Source of the DNA: Helicobacteraceae bacterium
Lineage (GTDB): Bacteria > Campylobacterota > Campylobacteria > Campylobacterales > Sulfurimonadaceae
Direction of reading: 5' to 3'
Length of the DNA stretch: 38,175 nt
Assembly: GCA_026988515.1 (NCBI GenBank)
Contig: JALSLA010000081.1
Span: 1 to 38,175 of the forward strand
The number at the start of each line of letters is the position of its first letter. Within the stretch, counting starts at the first letter, position 1. The position numbers and the translations under genes are program-made. Positions 23,410 to 33,079 of this stretch are shown one piece after another. A model generated the notes under the pieces. That model was not told the origin of the DNA. It did no database searches and saw only the letters and a program-made list of their open reading frames with translations.

Positions 23410-25698
23410 CTATGTCAACAGACTTTTTTTACCGCCGTCGTAACGACTTAAAATAGCCGGAAGCATGAGCAGATCAACCAGTACCGCAATAACCAATGCA
23501 ATTGCCGTCACTATGCCAAAGTTGACATTGGGCAAAAAATCACTTAACACAAAGATCATGAATGCGCTGCTTAGCACTAGCGTAGTAAAAATAATAGCAC
23601 TGCCGGCATACTGCATGACATAGGTCAGTGATGCCTCAAAATCTTCACCGCGACGACGCGCTTCTCGATACTTGACCAAAAAATGAATCGTATCATCTAC
23701 CGCAACCCCTATAATAATTGCTCCCGAAATTGCAACACCGATGTCAATCGTAAGCCCCAGCCATCCCATAACTCCGACAACCAGAACAATAGGTAATATA
23801 TTGGGAATAATAAAAAGCGGAACCATCCGAATATTTCTAAAAATAAAAAGCATCATAATGGAGACGGCCGAAATGGCTAAAAGAATCGAGTTAATGAGTG
23901 TGGCAGTCACATCATGCTGCATATGGGCAAACATCACCGTCTGTCCGTTTACTTTAGCACTGTACGGTGTTGCAGCCCACCATGATTCGATCCATGAAAT
24001 CATCTCCAAATCGAGTGATGTATCGACCACATCCATCGCGGCAGAGAGACGTAAAAGCCGTTCATCCACATCCATCTTGTCATTAATCTCCATGCCCTGA
24101 GGCAATGAGAGCGAATAGAGTAGTAGATATTGCGCAATCAGGTTTTTATCATTAGGAATACTTTTAGAACCGTTAAGAACCTCATTAAACTTTTCAACCA
24201 CATCACTCAATGACGAAATATGTCGCATAGCAGGGTATGCGGCATCAAAGGCATCGTAAAACTGCTCAACCGTTTGCATAAACTTCGGCTCTTTAATGCC
24301 GTCTTTAACTTGAGAGTCAACAATAATTTCATAACTCATAGGCCCTGTCAGATTCTCTTGAACAAAATCGACTGTTTCACGAAACGGAACATGCTCGTCA
24401 AAATAGCGTACCGTATTGGAGTCAACTTTAACAAAAATCAGCCCTGATCCGATAACAAGAAAAAAAAGCGAACTCATAACAATGATTCTACGATCATGTT
24501 GCATAATAAAACGGCTGTAACGTCTTGCAAGCTTATGCTGTTCCTTGCTCTCTTTGTGCGATGTCGGTGTGATGTTAAGATTTAAAATGGCCAATACCGC
24601 CGGTACAAATAAAATGGTCAATACAAAAGCAAGCAGTGCGGCATTCGCTGTTGCAATACCTAATGTTTTAATGGGAATAACTGCTGAAATACCCAACGAC
24701 GCAAACCCCACCGCCGTCGTTACCGATGTTAAGAGTACCGGCAAAAAGTTTTTATGCAGACTGTAGTGAATCGCCTGAATATTCTCCATCCCTTTTTTAC
24801 GCCCGATCATGTAGATCCAAAACAGATGCATGGCATCGGCAATACCAATGGCAACAACAAAAACCGGCATATTTGCCGTAAAGTTATTCATTCTGTAACC
24901 TAAAAGCACCTGCACGGCAAGAACAATGAGAAACGTAAACACTACTACCGAAATACTCAGTAAAACCGCTGAAGGACGCTTGAAAATTATCCACAACAAA
25001 AGCATAGAGATTAAAAGTACCAACGGCGTAAAAGTTGCGGCATCATGTTCGCCCAAGGAGATGAACGACATATTTAAAATCGGTCCCCCACCCAAATAGA
25101 AACGATACCCGCTTTCGTGTTCCGTCTCCACAATGGCATTAACGGCAGCTTCAAGCTTTTTGGAAACTTCCGGATCATCACCCGCTTTAGGCGTCATACG
25201 TGCAACAATCATCGTTGTCTTCATATCCTCGCTCAGCAGATGCCCCATCACCATCTCTTCATTTTTAATAAGTGCCGCTTTCTTCTGCAAATCTGCCGCA
25301 CTTAACGCATCAATATCTTCAATAAAATCTTCAACAACAACATCATCTAAAAATTCGGGATCGGCATGAATGTATTGATAATTTGTTAGCGAATCTACCC
25401 GTGCAATGTACTTGGTCTCCCAGAGTTTTTGCGTAATACGGTCTATAACATGGAGTGCTTTGGGGTTTAAAATGCCGTTGTCATCTTTAAACATAATCAA
25501 GACGGCATCATCATTACCAAAAACCGCACGAAAGTCATCGTACTCTTTTAAAATAGGAGACTCCTCTCCAAACCAGATGCGATAACTTCCCTCAAACTCC
25601 AGATGTTTAAGTTGCGTGGCAAACATCAGCGTAATAAGAGGAATCATCACGGCAATTATCCAACGAAATCGTACAATAACATTGACAAAGGTATTCAT
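23410..25698 (-). CDS. MMPL-type RND transporter
   Basis: 762 aa; 'FVVAIGIADAMHLFWIYMIGRKKGMENIQAIHYSLHKNFLPVLLTSVTTAVGFASLG' and the repeated 'GVAVDDTIHFLVKYREARRRG'. Confidence 0.92.
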   Translation of the reverse strand: MNTFVNVIVRFRWIIAVMIPLITLMFATQLKHLEFEGSYRIWFGEESPILKEYDDFRAVFGNDDAVLIMFKDDNGILNPKALHVIDRITQKLWETKYIARVDSLTNYQYIHADPEFLDDVVVEDFIEDIDALSAADLQKKAALIKNEEMVMGHLLSEDMKTTMIVARMTPKAGDDPEVSKKLEAAVNAIVETEHESGYRFYLGGGPILNMSFISLGEHDAATFTPLVLLISMLLLWIIFKRPSAVLLSISVVVFTFLIVLAVQVLLGYRMNNFTANMPVFVVAIGIADAMHLFWIYMIGRKKGMENIQAIHYSLHKNFLPVLLTSVTTAVGFASLGISAVIPIKTLGIATANAALLAFVLTILFVPAVLAILNLNITPTSHKESKEQHKLARRYSRFIMQHDRRIIVMSSLFFLVIGSGLIFVKVDSNTVRYFDEHVPFRETVDFVQENLTGPMSYEIIVDSQVKDGIKEPKFMQTVEQFYDAFDAAYPAMRHISSLSDVVEKFNEVLNGSKSIPNDKNLIAQYLLLYSLSLPQGMEINDKMDVDERLLRLSAAMDVVDTSLDLEMISWIESWWAATPYSAKVNGQTVMFAHMQHDVTATLINSILLAISAVSIMMLFIFRNIRMVPLFIIPNILPIVLVVGVMGWLGLTIDIGVAISGAIIIGVAVDDTIHFLVKYREARRRGEDFEASLTYVMQYAGSAIIFTTLVLSSAFMIFVLSDFLPNVNFGIVTAIALVIAVLVDLLMLPAILSRYDGGKKSLLT

Positions 25699-25715
25699 CT
25701 ATCTACTCCATTATA

Positions 25716-26945
25716 TTAAAAGTAATAACTTAGTTTCAAACCCAAACGTTCATGTGTTCCCAACAGTGCATATGCCGTTTGATACCGCGACGAAGGGTCA
25801 ATATAACGGTAATCAAGGTTGAGTCTGACGGCATCACCGAAACGGCTCTCATATTCAACATAATAGACCTTTTCATTATATGCCAAATCCCGTATTACTC
25901 CCCCGATCAAAGAGCTGTCATCGACATCATTAAAGGTGTAACGCACCCCTAAAAAAAGATCGTTTTGAAATGTTTCGTAAAGGTCAAGATCACTGAATTT
26001 ATCATTATCGAAAGTTCCGTAACGATAATATTCGCCAATCAGTCCGACATCTCCGGAAATCTCATCAAAAGTAAGCGTATACTCAAGCCCTGCTCCAATA
26101 TGGTAATAGTCTGAAATGTGTTTGTCCTCAATCACGTTGCTGTAGAGCAGTTCAAGCTTCAGCAGTGTTGCATCCACTACCATTGTGTTATAACTCATAA
26201 CTTTATTGACCAAATAAGCATGCTCTTGCAATACGGTACGACTGCCTTCTAAAGCAGAGTTTGGGAGAAAATAGCGCTGCGAATCATACCCGTTTTCAAA
26301 TATAACGGCACTGTCAAGCGGATATTCCCAATCAAACGACGTTACATAGCTCACATAGATACTCGGACGATACCGCGAACGCTCGCTCTGCAATACATCG
26401 TCATACGCTACAAACGGCGGAAAGAGGTAATATGCATACGGGTATGCCGCTACCTGATGGTTTTCTTCGTAGAGTTTTACCATAACTGACCATTCACTAT
26501 TGTCGCTGTAATAGGTATAAGCAACATTCCATGCACCCATTTTGTCGGTATCAAAAATATCACTGCGCAGATCAACGGGGTTAAAAACATCAACAATATT
26601 ACGCACTTCCAACGCACCCCAAAAACGGATATTGCGTCCGACAAAGAGCATACTGTCCCCACGTTCATAACTTGCATACAGCTCTTCGAGCCGCACAAAG
26701 GTTCGGTCATTGTCTCTCTTGTTAGAAAAGTCATCATAATCTTGCTGTGCATACCATGCCGTTTTGAATTGCCATGCGTCATCTTCATAGAAAAGTTCTA
26801 ACGATTCAAAGGCCGTCATATTGCTCTGATGCTTTGCATGGGGCAACTGCAAATATCGCTCTCCTTGAAGCCCGACATGCCCTGTTATCTCAATATCCGC
26901 AAAGACATTAACAAGCAGCAGCACAGACGTTATTACATATTTCAT
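25716..26945 (-). CDS. Outer-membrane beta-barrel protein, probable RND partner
   Basis: 409 aa; signal peptide 'MKYVITSVLLLVNVFA', alternating amphipathic strands, C-terminal aromatic 'LKLSYYF'; operonic with the RND gene. Confidence 0.75.
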   Translation of the reverse strand: MKYVITSVLLLVNVFADIEITGHVGLQGERYLQLPHAKHQSNMTAFESLELFYEDDAWQFKTAWYAQQDYDDFSNKRDNDRTFVRLEELYASYERGDSMLFVGRNIRFWGALEVRNIVDVFNPVDLRSDIFDTDKMGAWNVAYTYYSDNSEWSVMVKLYEENHQVAAYPYAYYLFPPFVAYDDVLQSERSRYRPSIYVSYVTSFDWEYPLDSAVIFENGYDSQRYFLPNSALEGSRTVLQEHAYLVNKVMSYNTMVVDATLLKLELLYSNVIEDKHISDYYHIGAGLEYTLTFDEISGDVGLIGEYYRYGTFDNDKFSDLDLYETFQNDLFLGVRYTFNDVDDSSLIGGVIRDLAYNEKVYYVEYESRFGDAVRLNLDYRYIDPSSRYQTAYALLGTHERLGLKLSYYF

Positions 26946-27694
26946 CGCTTGAGAACACGCTTTTGAAAGTCTTTGTTACTCAAACCCGTTTTAATACGCT
27001 CATCATTCCAAATCAAGATGGTTTTTTTGTCATTTTGTACATTGCTCATAGTGATTTTTCCCATGCGCCAGATCCCTTTGATCTGCTTATAATCTTCAAA
27101 ACGTGCTGTTTTGAGCAGCTCTTTTTTACGGTCATAATAGGCTATCTTTAAAATTAGAAACGTCTCAGGGTCAATCCATGTACGCAGTTTGGTATAGCCT
27201 GAATATTTTGAAACGGGAATACTCTCACCCAAATAGACCTCTTTACCGTCTAATGTTCCTTTCTTAACCTCGCCTTCAGGATACCGGTATTTATCGACAT
27301 TAAAAGCACTCAAGTCTTCATAACTAAACTCACTGCCCATAAAGGCGCCTGACTTGTTTTTTGAAGCAATGCGTTTCACACGTTTTAGTGCCGGCAGATA
27401 GAGCCACTGGTCATCGTCTTTATTGACATGCTCATAATTGAGAAACTTGGTGCCTTTTACATCGGCGGGAGAGAGAAACTCCATCAGTGATTTATCACCT
27501 GTTTTGCCTTCAAGCACCTTCATTGCCATGAGACGTTCACGTTTTTGACCCGATGCATTGATAAGTGTCATACTCATCCGGGACTGGGCATCTTCAAAAC
27601 CGGCGGTGGCATCATCGCTTTTTTGTGCCAACTCTTTGTAGCTGATGGCATAAACAGAACTTAGAACGAGCATTAGCAGTAACACGAAACGCAT
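26942..27694 (-). CDS. Outer-membrane lipoprotein-sorting (LolA-like) periplasmic protein
   Basis: 250 aa; signal peptide; 'TKFLNYEHVNKDDDQWLYLPALKRVKRIASKNKSGAFMGSEFSYEDL' is typical of LolA-like proteins encoded beside MMPL RND genes. Confidence 0.85.
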   Translation of the reverse strand: MRFVLLLMLVLSSVYAISYKELAQKSDDATAGFEDAQSRMSMTLINASGQKRERLMAMKVLEGKTGDKSLMEFLSPADVKGTKFLNYEHVNKDDDQWLYLPALKRVKRIASKNKSGAFMGSEFSYEDLSAFNVDKYRYPEGEVKKGTLDGKEVYLGESIPVSKYSGYTKLRTWIDPETFLILKIAYYDRKKELLKTARFEDYKQIKGIWRMGKITMSNVQNDKKTILIWNDERIKTGLSNKDFQKRVLKR

Positions 27695-27702
27695 AGAAAA
27701 CT

Positions 27703-27714
27703 CCTACATGTAAA
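27703..27714. repeat. Iterated palindrome, variant CCTACATGTAAA
   Basis: Divergent intergenic region; overlaps the SD of the LolA-like gene. Confidence 0.75.
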
Positions 27715-27717
27715 ATA

Positions 27718-27757
27718 TGTTGACAATGTTAACATGTTTATGTGTACCTTGTCAACA
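27718..27757. promoter_or_regulatory. Candidate TetR operator in a divergent promoter region
   Basis: Perfect 9-bp inverted repeat TGTTGACAA (27718-27726) ... TTGTCAACA (27749-27757), with an internal palindrome ATGTTAACAT (27726-27735), between the TetR gene and the divergent RND operon. Confidence 0.6.
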
Positions 27758-27785
27758 TCAAGCTAAAATGTGGTATCATTCTCTT

Positions 27786-28385
27786 ATGAAACAGGCATAT
27801 CATCACGGCAACTTAAAAGAGTCTCTTATTGAAACCGCATTGCAAATGGTAGTAGATGAAGGCATTAACAGCATTACATTGCGAGAACTTTCCAAGCGTT
27901 TGGGAACGTCACGTTCGGCAATTTATCGCCATTTTGACTCCAAAGACGCTTTGATGAAAGCCGTCATCAATGCCGGATTTGAAAAGCTAGATACATGTAT
28001 TACCCCTGTTTTAGAGAATTTTGACGATGATGTCGTCACCCGTTTTGAAAAAATGGGACGTGCCTATATTGACTTTGCCATTGACAATCCTGCCGTTTAT
28101 CGTATGATTTTCGGACATGAGCTTATGCAAGAACGCGAGGAGAGTTGTGATATTAATGATGCCGAACAGGCATGCGGATTTCATGCGCTTGTTGCCTTGA
28201 TTGTCGAAGGACAGGAGAAGGCGCTGTTTAAAAAAGAAGATCCTATTTTACAGGCTACCACGGTTTGGTCAATGATACACGGCCTCTCCAACTTACTCAT
28301 TGACGGACATGTCCACATAAAAGACAATTTTGACGTGCTCTTCGACATGGGTACGCAAACCCTCTTAAAAGGGCTCAAAGCTTAA
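27786..28385 (+). CDS. TetR/AcrR family transcriptional regulator
   Basis: Likely start MKQAYHHGNLKESLIETAL at 27786 (track 27717); HTH 'NSITLRELSKRLGTSRSAIYRHFDSKDALMKAV'. Confidence 0.95.
   Translation: MKQAYHHGNLKESLIETALQMVVDEGINSITLRELSKRLGTSRSAIYRHFDSKDALMKAVINAGFEKLDTCITPVLENFDDDVVTRFEKMGRAYIDFAIDNPAVYRMIFGHELMQEREESCDINDAEQACGFHALVALIVEGQEKALFKKEDPILQATTVWSMIHGLSNLLIDGHVHIKDNFDVLFDMGTQTLLKGLKA
27990..28001. repeat. Iterated palindrome, variant GATACATGTATT
   Basis: Inside the TetR CDS (codes D-T-C-I). Confidence 0.65.
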
Positions 28386-28672
28386 CGCTCGTAGTCAACA
28401 ACCTTACTGCTTAGGGTTACTTTTTTAATAAAATCGACAACGTCAAGATGTGCCGGATGAGTCGCATAGGTCTGCAATCCGTCCAAAGAATCAAAGGTAG
28501 CATAGAGTGAAAGGTCCATCGCCCGCTCACTTCCATTACAGTCAATACCAACTTCCATAGTTTGCAACGGCTCTATTTTTTCTACCAACGCCTCCAGCAT
28601 AGCTTTGGTTTGCAACAAATGTGCCGCCTTGTTCTCCTCTTTAAATGCAAACATTACAATATGTACAATCAC
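28382..28672 (-). CDS. Stress-responsive A/B barrel (Dabb) domain protein
   Basis: 'VHIVMFAFKEE...MEVGIDCNGSERAMDLSLYATFDSLDGLQTYATHPAHLDVVDFIK'. Likely GTG start at 28672 with an AAGGA SD; the track start at 28717 is probably too long. Confidence 0.85.
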   Translation of the reverse strand: MIVHIVMFAFKEENKAAHLLQTKAMLEALVEKIEPLQTMEVGIDCNGSERAMDLSLYATFDSLDGLQTYATHPAHLDVVDFIKKVTLSSKVVDYER

Positions 28673-28703
28673 AACAATCCTTTTTAAAGAAATTGTAGCA
28701 TTT

Positions 28704-28715
28704 TTTACATGTAAC
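28704..28715. repeat. Iterated palindrome, variant TTTACATGTAAC
   Basis: Divergent intergenic region, followed directly by TAACATGTTA. Confidence 0.8.
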
Positions 28716-28731
28716 ATGTTATGATGTTTTC

Positions 28732-28914
28732 ATGAAAGAACTTTACGGCAGTGCCATTTTATTTTTCTATTTTCTCAAATGGCCCATACTGCTAGGACTT
28801 CCCTTGCTTTATGTACAGGGATTACAGAACAATTTGATCTTAAATATACTGTGGCTTTTTTGTTTTTTTTTAGTCATGCAAGACCTCTACCGACACATTG
28901 TCAAACGGCGTTAA
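28732..28914 (+). CDS. Small hydrophobic protein of unknown function
   Basis: 60 aa, two hydrophobic segments, MKELYGSAILFFYFLKWPILLG; in the gap between divergent/convergent genes. Confidence 0.55.
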   Translation: MKELYGSAILFFYFLKWPILLGLPLLYVQGLQNNLILNILWLFCFFLVMQDLYRHIVKRR

Positions 28915-30142
28915 GTTCTTTTAACCGCACCAGTGCATCGGCAACATTGAGCGCTTGCAAGCACTGCTCTGCTTCGGTGACCAACCCCAGTTCCAAAAGT
29001 TTTGCCACTCCGGCTTCGACCTCAAAATCGACAGCGATCCCGTAGGTGCTACGCATATACGCTTCAATCGATTTGTCTAAAGCATCCCGACAAAGCGGTT
29101 GTACACTTTGGAAAATAAAAAAATAGGCCAGCAGCGCCTCTTTGCTCTCTTCACTCTCTGCCATATCAACCAAATGCGTCACTACTCCGATATTGTTGTC
29201 CAAATTGTAAAAGTAGAGGTTTTGCGCCAGACGTGCCATGTAGCGCGTACGGTGAGTAAAAACTGTCTTGACTTGACGCCACAATACACCGCCGAACGCA
29301 CCTACGGCGGCAACCAGTGAAAGCGGATCCATCAAGGTACCCAGTTTGGTCATGAATGTCGCCAAACCGCCAATGGTACCACCCCCGCCCGTCACAGCAA
29401 TTTTTAATTTGTCTTTGAGCGTCATTTTAACTTGCGTATTGGGGAAAAGCATCTCCAAGTCAGCATGAGGAATGTCTTTAAACAGCTTCATATAGATGCA
29501 TTCACTACCGTCTGCATCAAGCAATACATCATTCTTCTTGCGTAGCGATGCCAAGACACGTGTAACACTGCGTCCCTCTTTAGCGGCAATCTCTTGTGCT
29601 CGCACCTCTAGGCGTTTGGGTTTTAACAAAATGAACAGGCGACGGTACACATCAACACGAATGCGCTCTTTTTTCAGATAGAGTGAACGCCAACTCCGTC
29701 GCTCATCATAACGGTGTGCTTCACCGCGAAAAAAAAGCAACATCTCTTCAAAATCCTCAAAATCAACACTGACCTCCACACCATACGGCGAGGTCCTGTT
29801 CATTGCAGCATGCAGGTTTTCATAGGTCAGCTCTTCGTAGTTGGCACGCTCCAACAGTGGTGTGACGGAAGCAATCAACTCCTCTTGTAAACGTGCATAC
29901 TCTGATGATGTATATTGCCGTAACGAGATTAGGTCACTGTCAGGATTGAATGGTCGGTAGCGTGCTTTTAATGCTGTCAGCTTTGTATAAAACCGGTGAT
30001 GAAAGAGCAGGCGTAACGCATCGGAAAATGGCGCATATGTTGCACTCTCAAGCTTAAAATGATCGACAAGATCGTCAAAAAGCTCCTCGTACGCTACGGG
30101 TATAAAGTGCTCCAACACCGTGTTGTCATAATATATCTGCAT
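28901..30142 (-). CDS. DUF3754/TMEM143-like protein
   Basis: 413 aa; 'HFIPVAYEELFDDLVDHF...HRFYTKLTALKARYRPFNPDSD' and a hydrophobic 'GTLMDPLSLVAAVGAFGGVLWRQVKTVFTHRTRYMARLAQNLYFYNLDNN' segment. Confidence 0.65.
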   Translation of the reverse strand: MQIYYDNTVLEHFIPVAYEELFDDLVDHFKLESATYAPFSDALRLLFHHRFYTKLTALKARYRPFNPDSDLISLRQYTSSEYARLQEELIASVTPLLERANYEELTYENLHAAMNRTSPYGVEVSVDFEDFEEMLLFFRGEAHRYDERRSWRSLYLKKERIRVDVYRRLFILLKPKRLEVRAQEIAAKEGRSVTRVLASLRKKNDVLLDADGSECIYMKLFKDIPHADLEMLFPNTQVKMTLKDKLKIAVTGGGGTIGGLATFMTKLGTLMDPLSLVAAVGAFGGVLWRQVKTVFTHRTRYMARLAQNLYFYNLDNNIGVVTHLVDMAESEESKEALLAYFFIFQSVQPLCRDALDKSIEAYMRSTYGIAVDFEVEAGVAKLLELGLVTEAEQCLQALNVADALVRLKELNAV

Positions 30143-31492
30143 TTACAATAACGCTTTCCAGAAGATTTCGGCAACTAAAACAATAATACAAATGCCCACG
30201 ATATTAAAAATCACACCGTATTTTGCCATCGTTTTAATATGTACCACGCCGCTACTCATTGCAATGGCATTGGGAGCCGTGGCAATAGGCAACATAAACG
30301 CATAGCTGGCACACACCGTAGCTACCATCATAAACAGGGTTGTATTTATGCCCGTCTGCTGGGCTACCGAATAGATAATCGGCAACATAATCGAAATCAG
30401 TGCCGTATTGGAGGTAATTTCGGTTGTAAAGGTAATGAGTACGGCAATAGCAAAAAGCAGCAAGAGCGGATCTAACGTCGTCATACTCACCAAGTATGAG
30501 GCAAACTCATCTGCCAGACCCGTTTGCGAAAAGGCTTTGGCAATCGAAAAACCTGCGCCAAAAAGAAACATAATTTCATATGGCACTTTTTTGGCATCTT
30601 CTTTCCATTCCAGCTGGTGAAACGGCGGCACAAAGAGTATCAGTCCGGCACTTAAAAGAATAAGCGGCTCACTCATACCCAAACCGCTCCAGTAGGGTTT
30701 AATGGGCGCATTAACCAGCAATACTGCAATAAGTCCGCCAAGAACGTACAATACCTTTTTCTGATCGGCATTGAGCGGTTCCAGATGATCTTGACGTTGT
30801 ACATGTAAATTATTCACGCCCAAAGAGAGTACAAAACCCACTACCAACAGCATACCCAGTACTACAGGAGCAACCATCAGCATCCACTGAAAAAAGGGAA
30901 TTAGCTCCATTCCCTTGTCTTGCATAATACCCAAAAGTATTAAATTGGGCGGCGTACCGATAGGTGTTAAAATACCGCCCACACTCGCTCCGTAAGCAAT
31001 AGCTAATGCAAAACGAACTTTCAATCGTATCTCATCGGAAAGAAACAGTGCAATTGAGATAAGCAGCAACGTTGTCGTTGTATTGGAAAGCACCGAACTC
31101 AATAGTCCGGAGGTAATAACCAATGAGAAAATAATACCGCGCGCCGTGTTGGGAAAAAAACTCAATATCTTGTCAGATATCCAGCGGTGTAACCCACTCT
31201 TTTCAACGGCAATTGCAAGCAAAAAACCTCCTAAAAAGAGATAAATAATAGGGTGTGCATAATTTACGGTCGTCTCTTTTACATGTAAAATGGAAAATGC
31301 GGGAAAGAGAATAATGGGCAATAGCGACACCACGCCGAGCGGAAGGGCTTCATTGCTCCATAATGCTACCAACAGTGCGATAGAACCAATAAGAAGCGCC
31401 TGTACCGTTGTCACAAATGCAACGGAAAGTGCAAAAAACATCACCCCAATAATGACAGCAATCAGAAGATTTTTTATCTGTACGGTCACCAT
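30143..31492 (-). CDS. DASS/SLC13 family anion transporter
   Basis: ORF track to 31513; 'HPIIYLFLGGFLLAIAVEKSGLHRWI', 'GGILTPIGTPPNLILLG', 'FTTEITSNTALISIMLPI'. Confidence 0.92.
   Translation of the reverse strand: MVTVQIKNLLIAVIIGVMFFALSVAFVTTVQALLIGSIALLVALWSNEALPLGVVSLLPIILFPAFSILHVKETTVNYAHPIIYLFLGGFLLAIAVEKSGLHRWISDKILSFFPNTARGIIFSLVITSGLLSSVLSNTTTTLLLISIALFLSDEIRLKVRFALAIAYGASVGGILTPIGTPPNLILLGIMQDKGMELIPFFQWMLMVAPVVLGMLLVVGFVLSLGVNNLHVQRQDHLEPLNADQKKVLYVLGGLIAVLLVNAPIKPYWSGLGMSEPLILLSAGLILFVPPFHQLEWKEDAKKVPYEIMFLFGAGFSIAKAFSQTGLADEFASYLVSMTTLDPLLLLFAIAVLITFTTEITSNTALISIMLPIIYSVAQQTGINTTLFMMVATVCASYAFMLPIATAPNAIAMSSGVVHIKTMAKYGVIFNIVGICIIVLVAEIFWKALL
30798..30809. repeat. Iterated palindrome, variant TGTACATGTAAA
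   Basis: Inside the DASS transporter CDS (codes L-H-V on minus). Confidence 0.75.
31278..31289. repeat. Iterated palindrome TTTACATGTAAA (perfect; 14-bp TTTTACATGTAAAA)
   Basis: Inside the DASS transporter CDS (codes L-H-V on minus). Confidence 0.9.
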
Positions 31493-31493
31493 G

Positions 31494-32384
31494 TTATTGC
31501 GACAGCAGATCACGCAGACTCTGTTGCGGATCTTTTCCTTCCAAGGTATTGTAAACTTCTCGTGCTATAGGCAAATAAAGTCCTTTCTCATCAGCAATTT
31601 TTTTCAGGGCATATGCCGTTCCGATTCCTTCTGCCACTTCCCCCAGCTCCTTTAAAATTTTTGTTTGTGATTTACCTTCGGCAATACCCAGTCCGACTCT
31701 AAAATTTCGCGACATTACCGAACTCGCCGTTAAAAACAGATCACCGGCACCACTAAGACCGATAAAGCTCTCATCACGTGCACCGTAGCTCGTTCCAAAA
31801 CGCTGCATCTCAACCAAACCTCTGGCAATAAGTGATGCCGCGGCATTCTTTCCAAGATGCAGTCCCTCACAGATTCCCGCAGCAATGGCGATGACATTTT
31901 TATAAGCACCGCATACTTCAGCACCCATCACATCTTCAGAGTAGTACGTCTTTATAAAGTTGGGAAAAAAGTCACCGAAACGCTGTGCCAACTCCTTGTT
32001 GTGTGAGTTAATCACTACTGCTGTCGGCAATGACTGCACTACCTCGGCGGCAAACGAGGGGCCAGAAAGATACGCTAAATGTTCTTGAGGTACATAGTCC
32101 TCAAAAATCTCATTTAAAAAGCGTCCGCTGTCTGCCTCAATCCCTTTGGCCACCACTAAAATATTTTGACCGTGATAGACAAAATGCTCACGCAGCCACA
32201 CACCAACCTCTTGTGCCGGTATAGCAAGAATGAGATATTCACACGCCAATGCCTCTTTCAGGCTAACAAAGCCTTTAATATCGCGCGGTGTCCGAGATGT
32301 AATGACACCCTCATGATTCAGTGTTATAGCATGATAAAGGGCATAACCCCACTTTCCTGCACCAATAACGGCAATACGACTCAT
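31494..32384 (-). CDS. gpsA: NAD(P)H-dependent glycerol-3-phosphate dehydrogenase
   Basis: 'IAVIGAGKWGYALYHAI', 'LSGPSFAAEVVQSLPTAVV', 'GAYKNVIAIAAGICEGLHLGKNAAASLIARGLVEM'. Confidence 0.97.
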   Translation of the reverse strand: MSRIAVIGAGKWGYALYHAITLNHEGVITSRTPRDIKGFVSLKEALACEYLILAIPAQEVGVWLREHFVYHGQNILVVAKGIEADSGRFLNEIFEDYVPQEHLAYLSGPSFAAEVVQSLPTAVVINSHNKELAQRFGDFFPNFIKTYYSEDVMGAEVCGAYKNVIAIAAGICEGLHLGKNAAASLIARGLVEMQRFGTSYGARDESFIGLSGAGDLFLTASSVMSRNFRVGLGIAEGKSQTKILKELGEVAEGIGTAYALKKIADEKGLYLPIAREVYNTLEGKDPQQSLRDLLSQ

Positions 32385-33079
32385 ACGCTATCCCTTATAT
32401 GCATTTTAAATTTGTCAATGTCTTCTTGCAGACCAATAACTACCAACACATCACCCACCTCAATACGATGATTAAACCCTTTTGCGGTAAAGACAAAATT
32501 GGTATTGAGCATCTTATCGACAATAGCGAGTAAAATAATATTGTACGTATCTTTAAAAGCAATACCGTGACTGTTGTTACCGACAATAGCATCTCCTGGT
32601 ACAACGTTAATTTGTGCAATTTTGATCTCACTGTCTTCATATAAAATATTGTGTAACACGTTGGTAACAACCGGTTTTTCCAAGATTTCGCTAATGAGGT
32701 TAGCGGTAATCTGAACAATAGGTAAAATCCTGTTGGCACCCGCAATTTTAAGCTTATTGATACCCTCGGTATCTTTGGCCAACGCAACAATATACATGGC
32801 GCTAAATGTTGCTCGAAGCGAAATGGTCAAAAAGATATTGTGTGCATCATCTTCTAAAGTACAAAAAGCTACCGTATTATCCGTGCGGTAGTCACGCTCA
32901 ATCTCATGCCATTCATCACTTAAATCAAAAGACGAGACATGAAACCCGTCTTCTTGTGCTTTTTGCCGCAAGGCGTCATCGAGAACAAAAATATGGACAC
33001 GCTCATACTCCGATGCAATTTGTGATGCAATCTGACGTGCATATTCGTTATATCCAAAAATCAGAGCACTTTTTTTCAT
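32381..33079 (-). CDS. Stand-alone RCK/TrkA-N + TrkA-C domain protein
   Basis: 232 aa; 'ALIFGYNEYARQIASQIA' nucleotide-fold start, TrkA-C-like C-terminus 'FNHRIEVGDVLVVIGLQEDIDKFK'; 4-nt overlap with the upstream channel gene. Confidence 0.85.
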   Translation of the reverse strand: MKKSALIFGYNEYARQIASQIASEYERVHIFVLDDALRQKAQEDGFHVSSFDLSDEWHEIERDYRTDNTVAFCTLEDDAHNIFLTISLRATFSAMYIVALAKDTEGINKLKIAGANRILPIVQITANLISEILEKPVVTNVLHNILYEDSEIKIAQINVVPGDAIVGNNSHGIAFKDTYNIILLAIVDKMLNTNFVFTAKGFNHRIEVGDVLVVIGLQEDIDKFKMHIRDSV

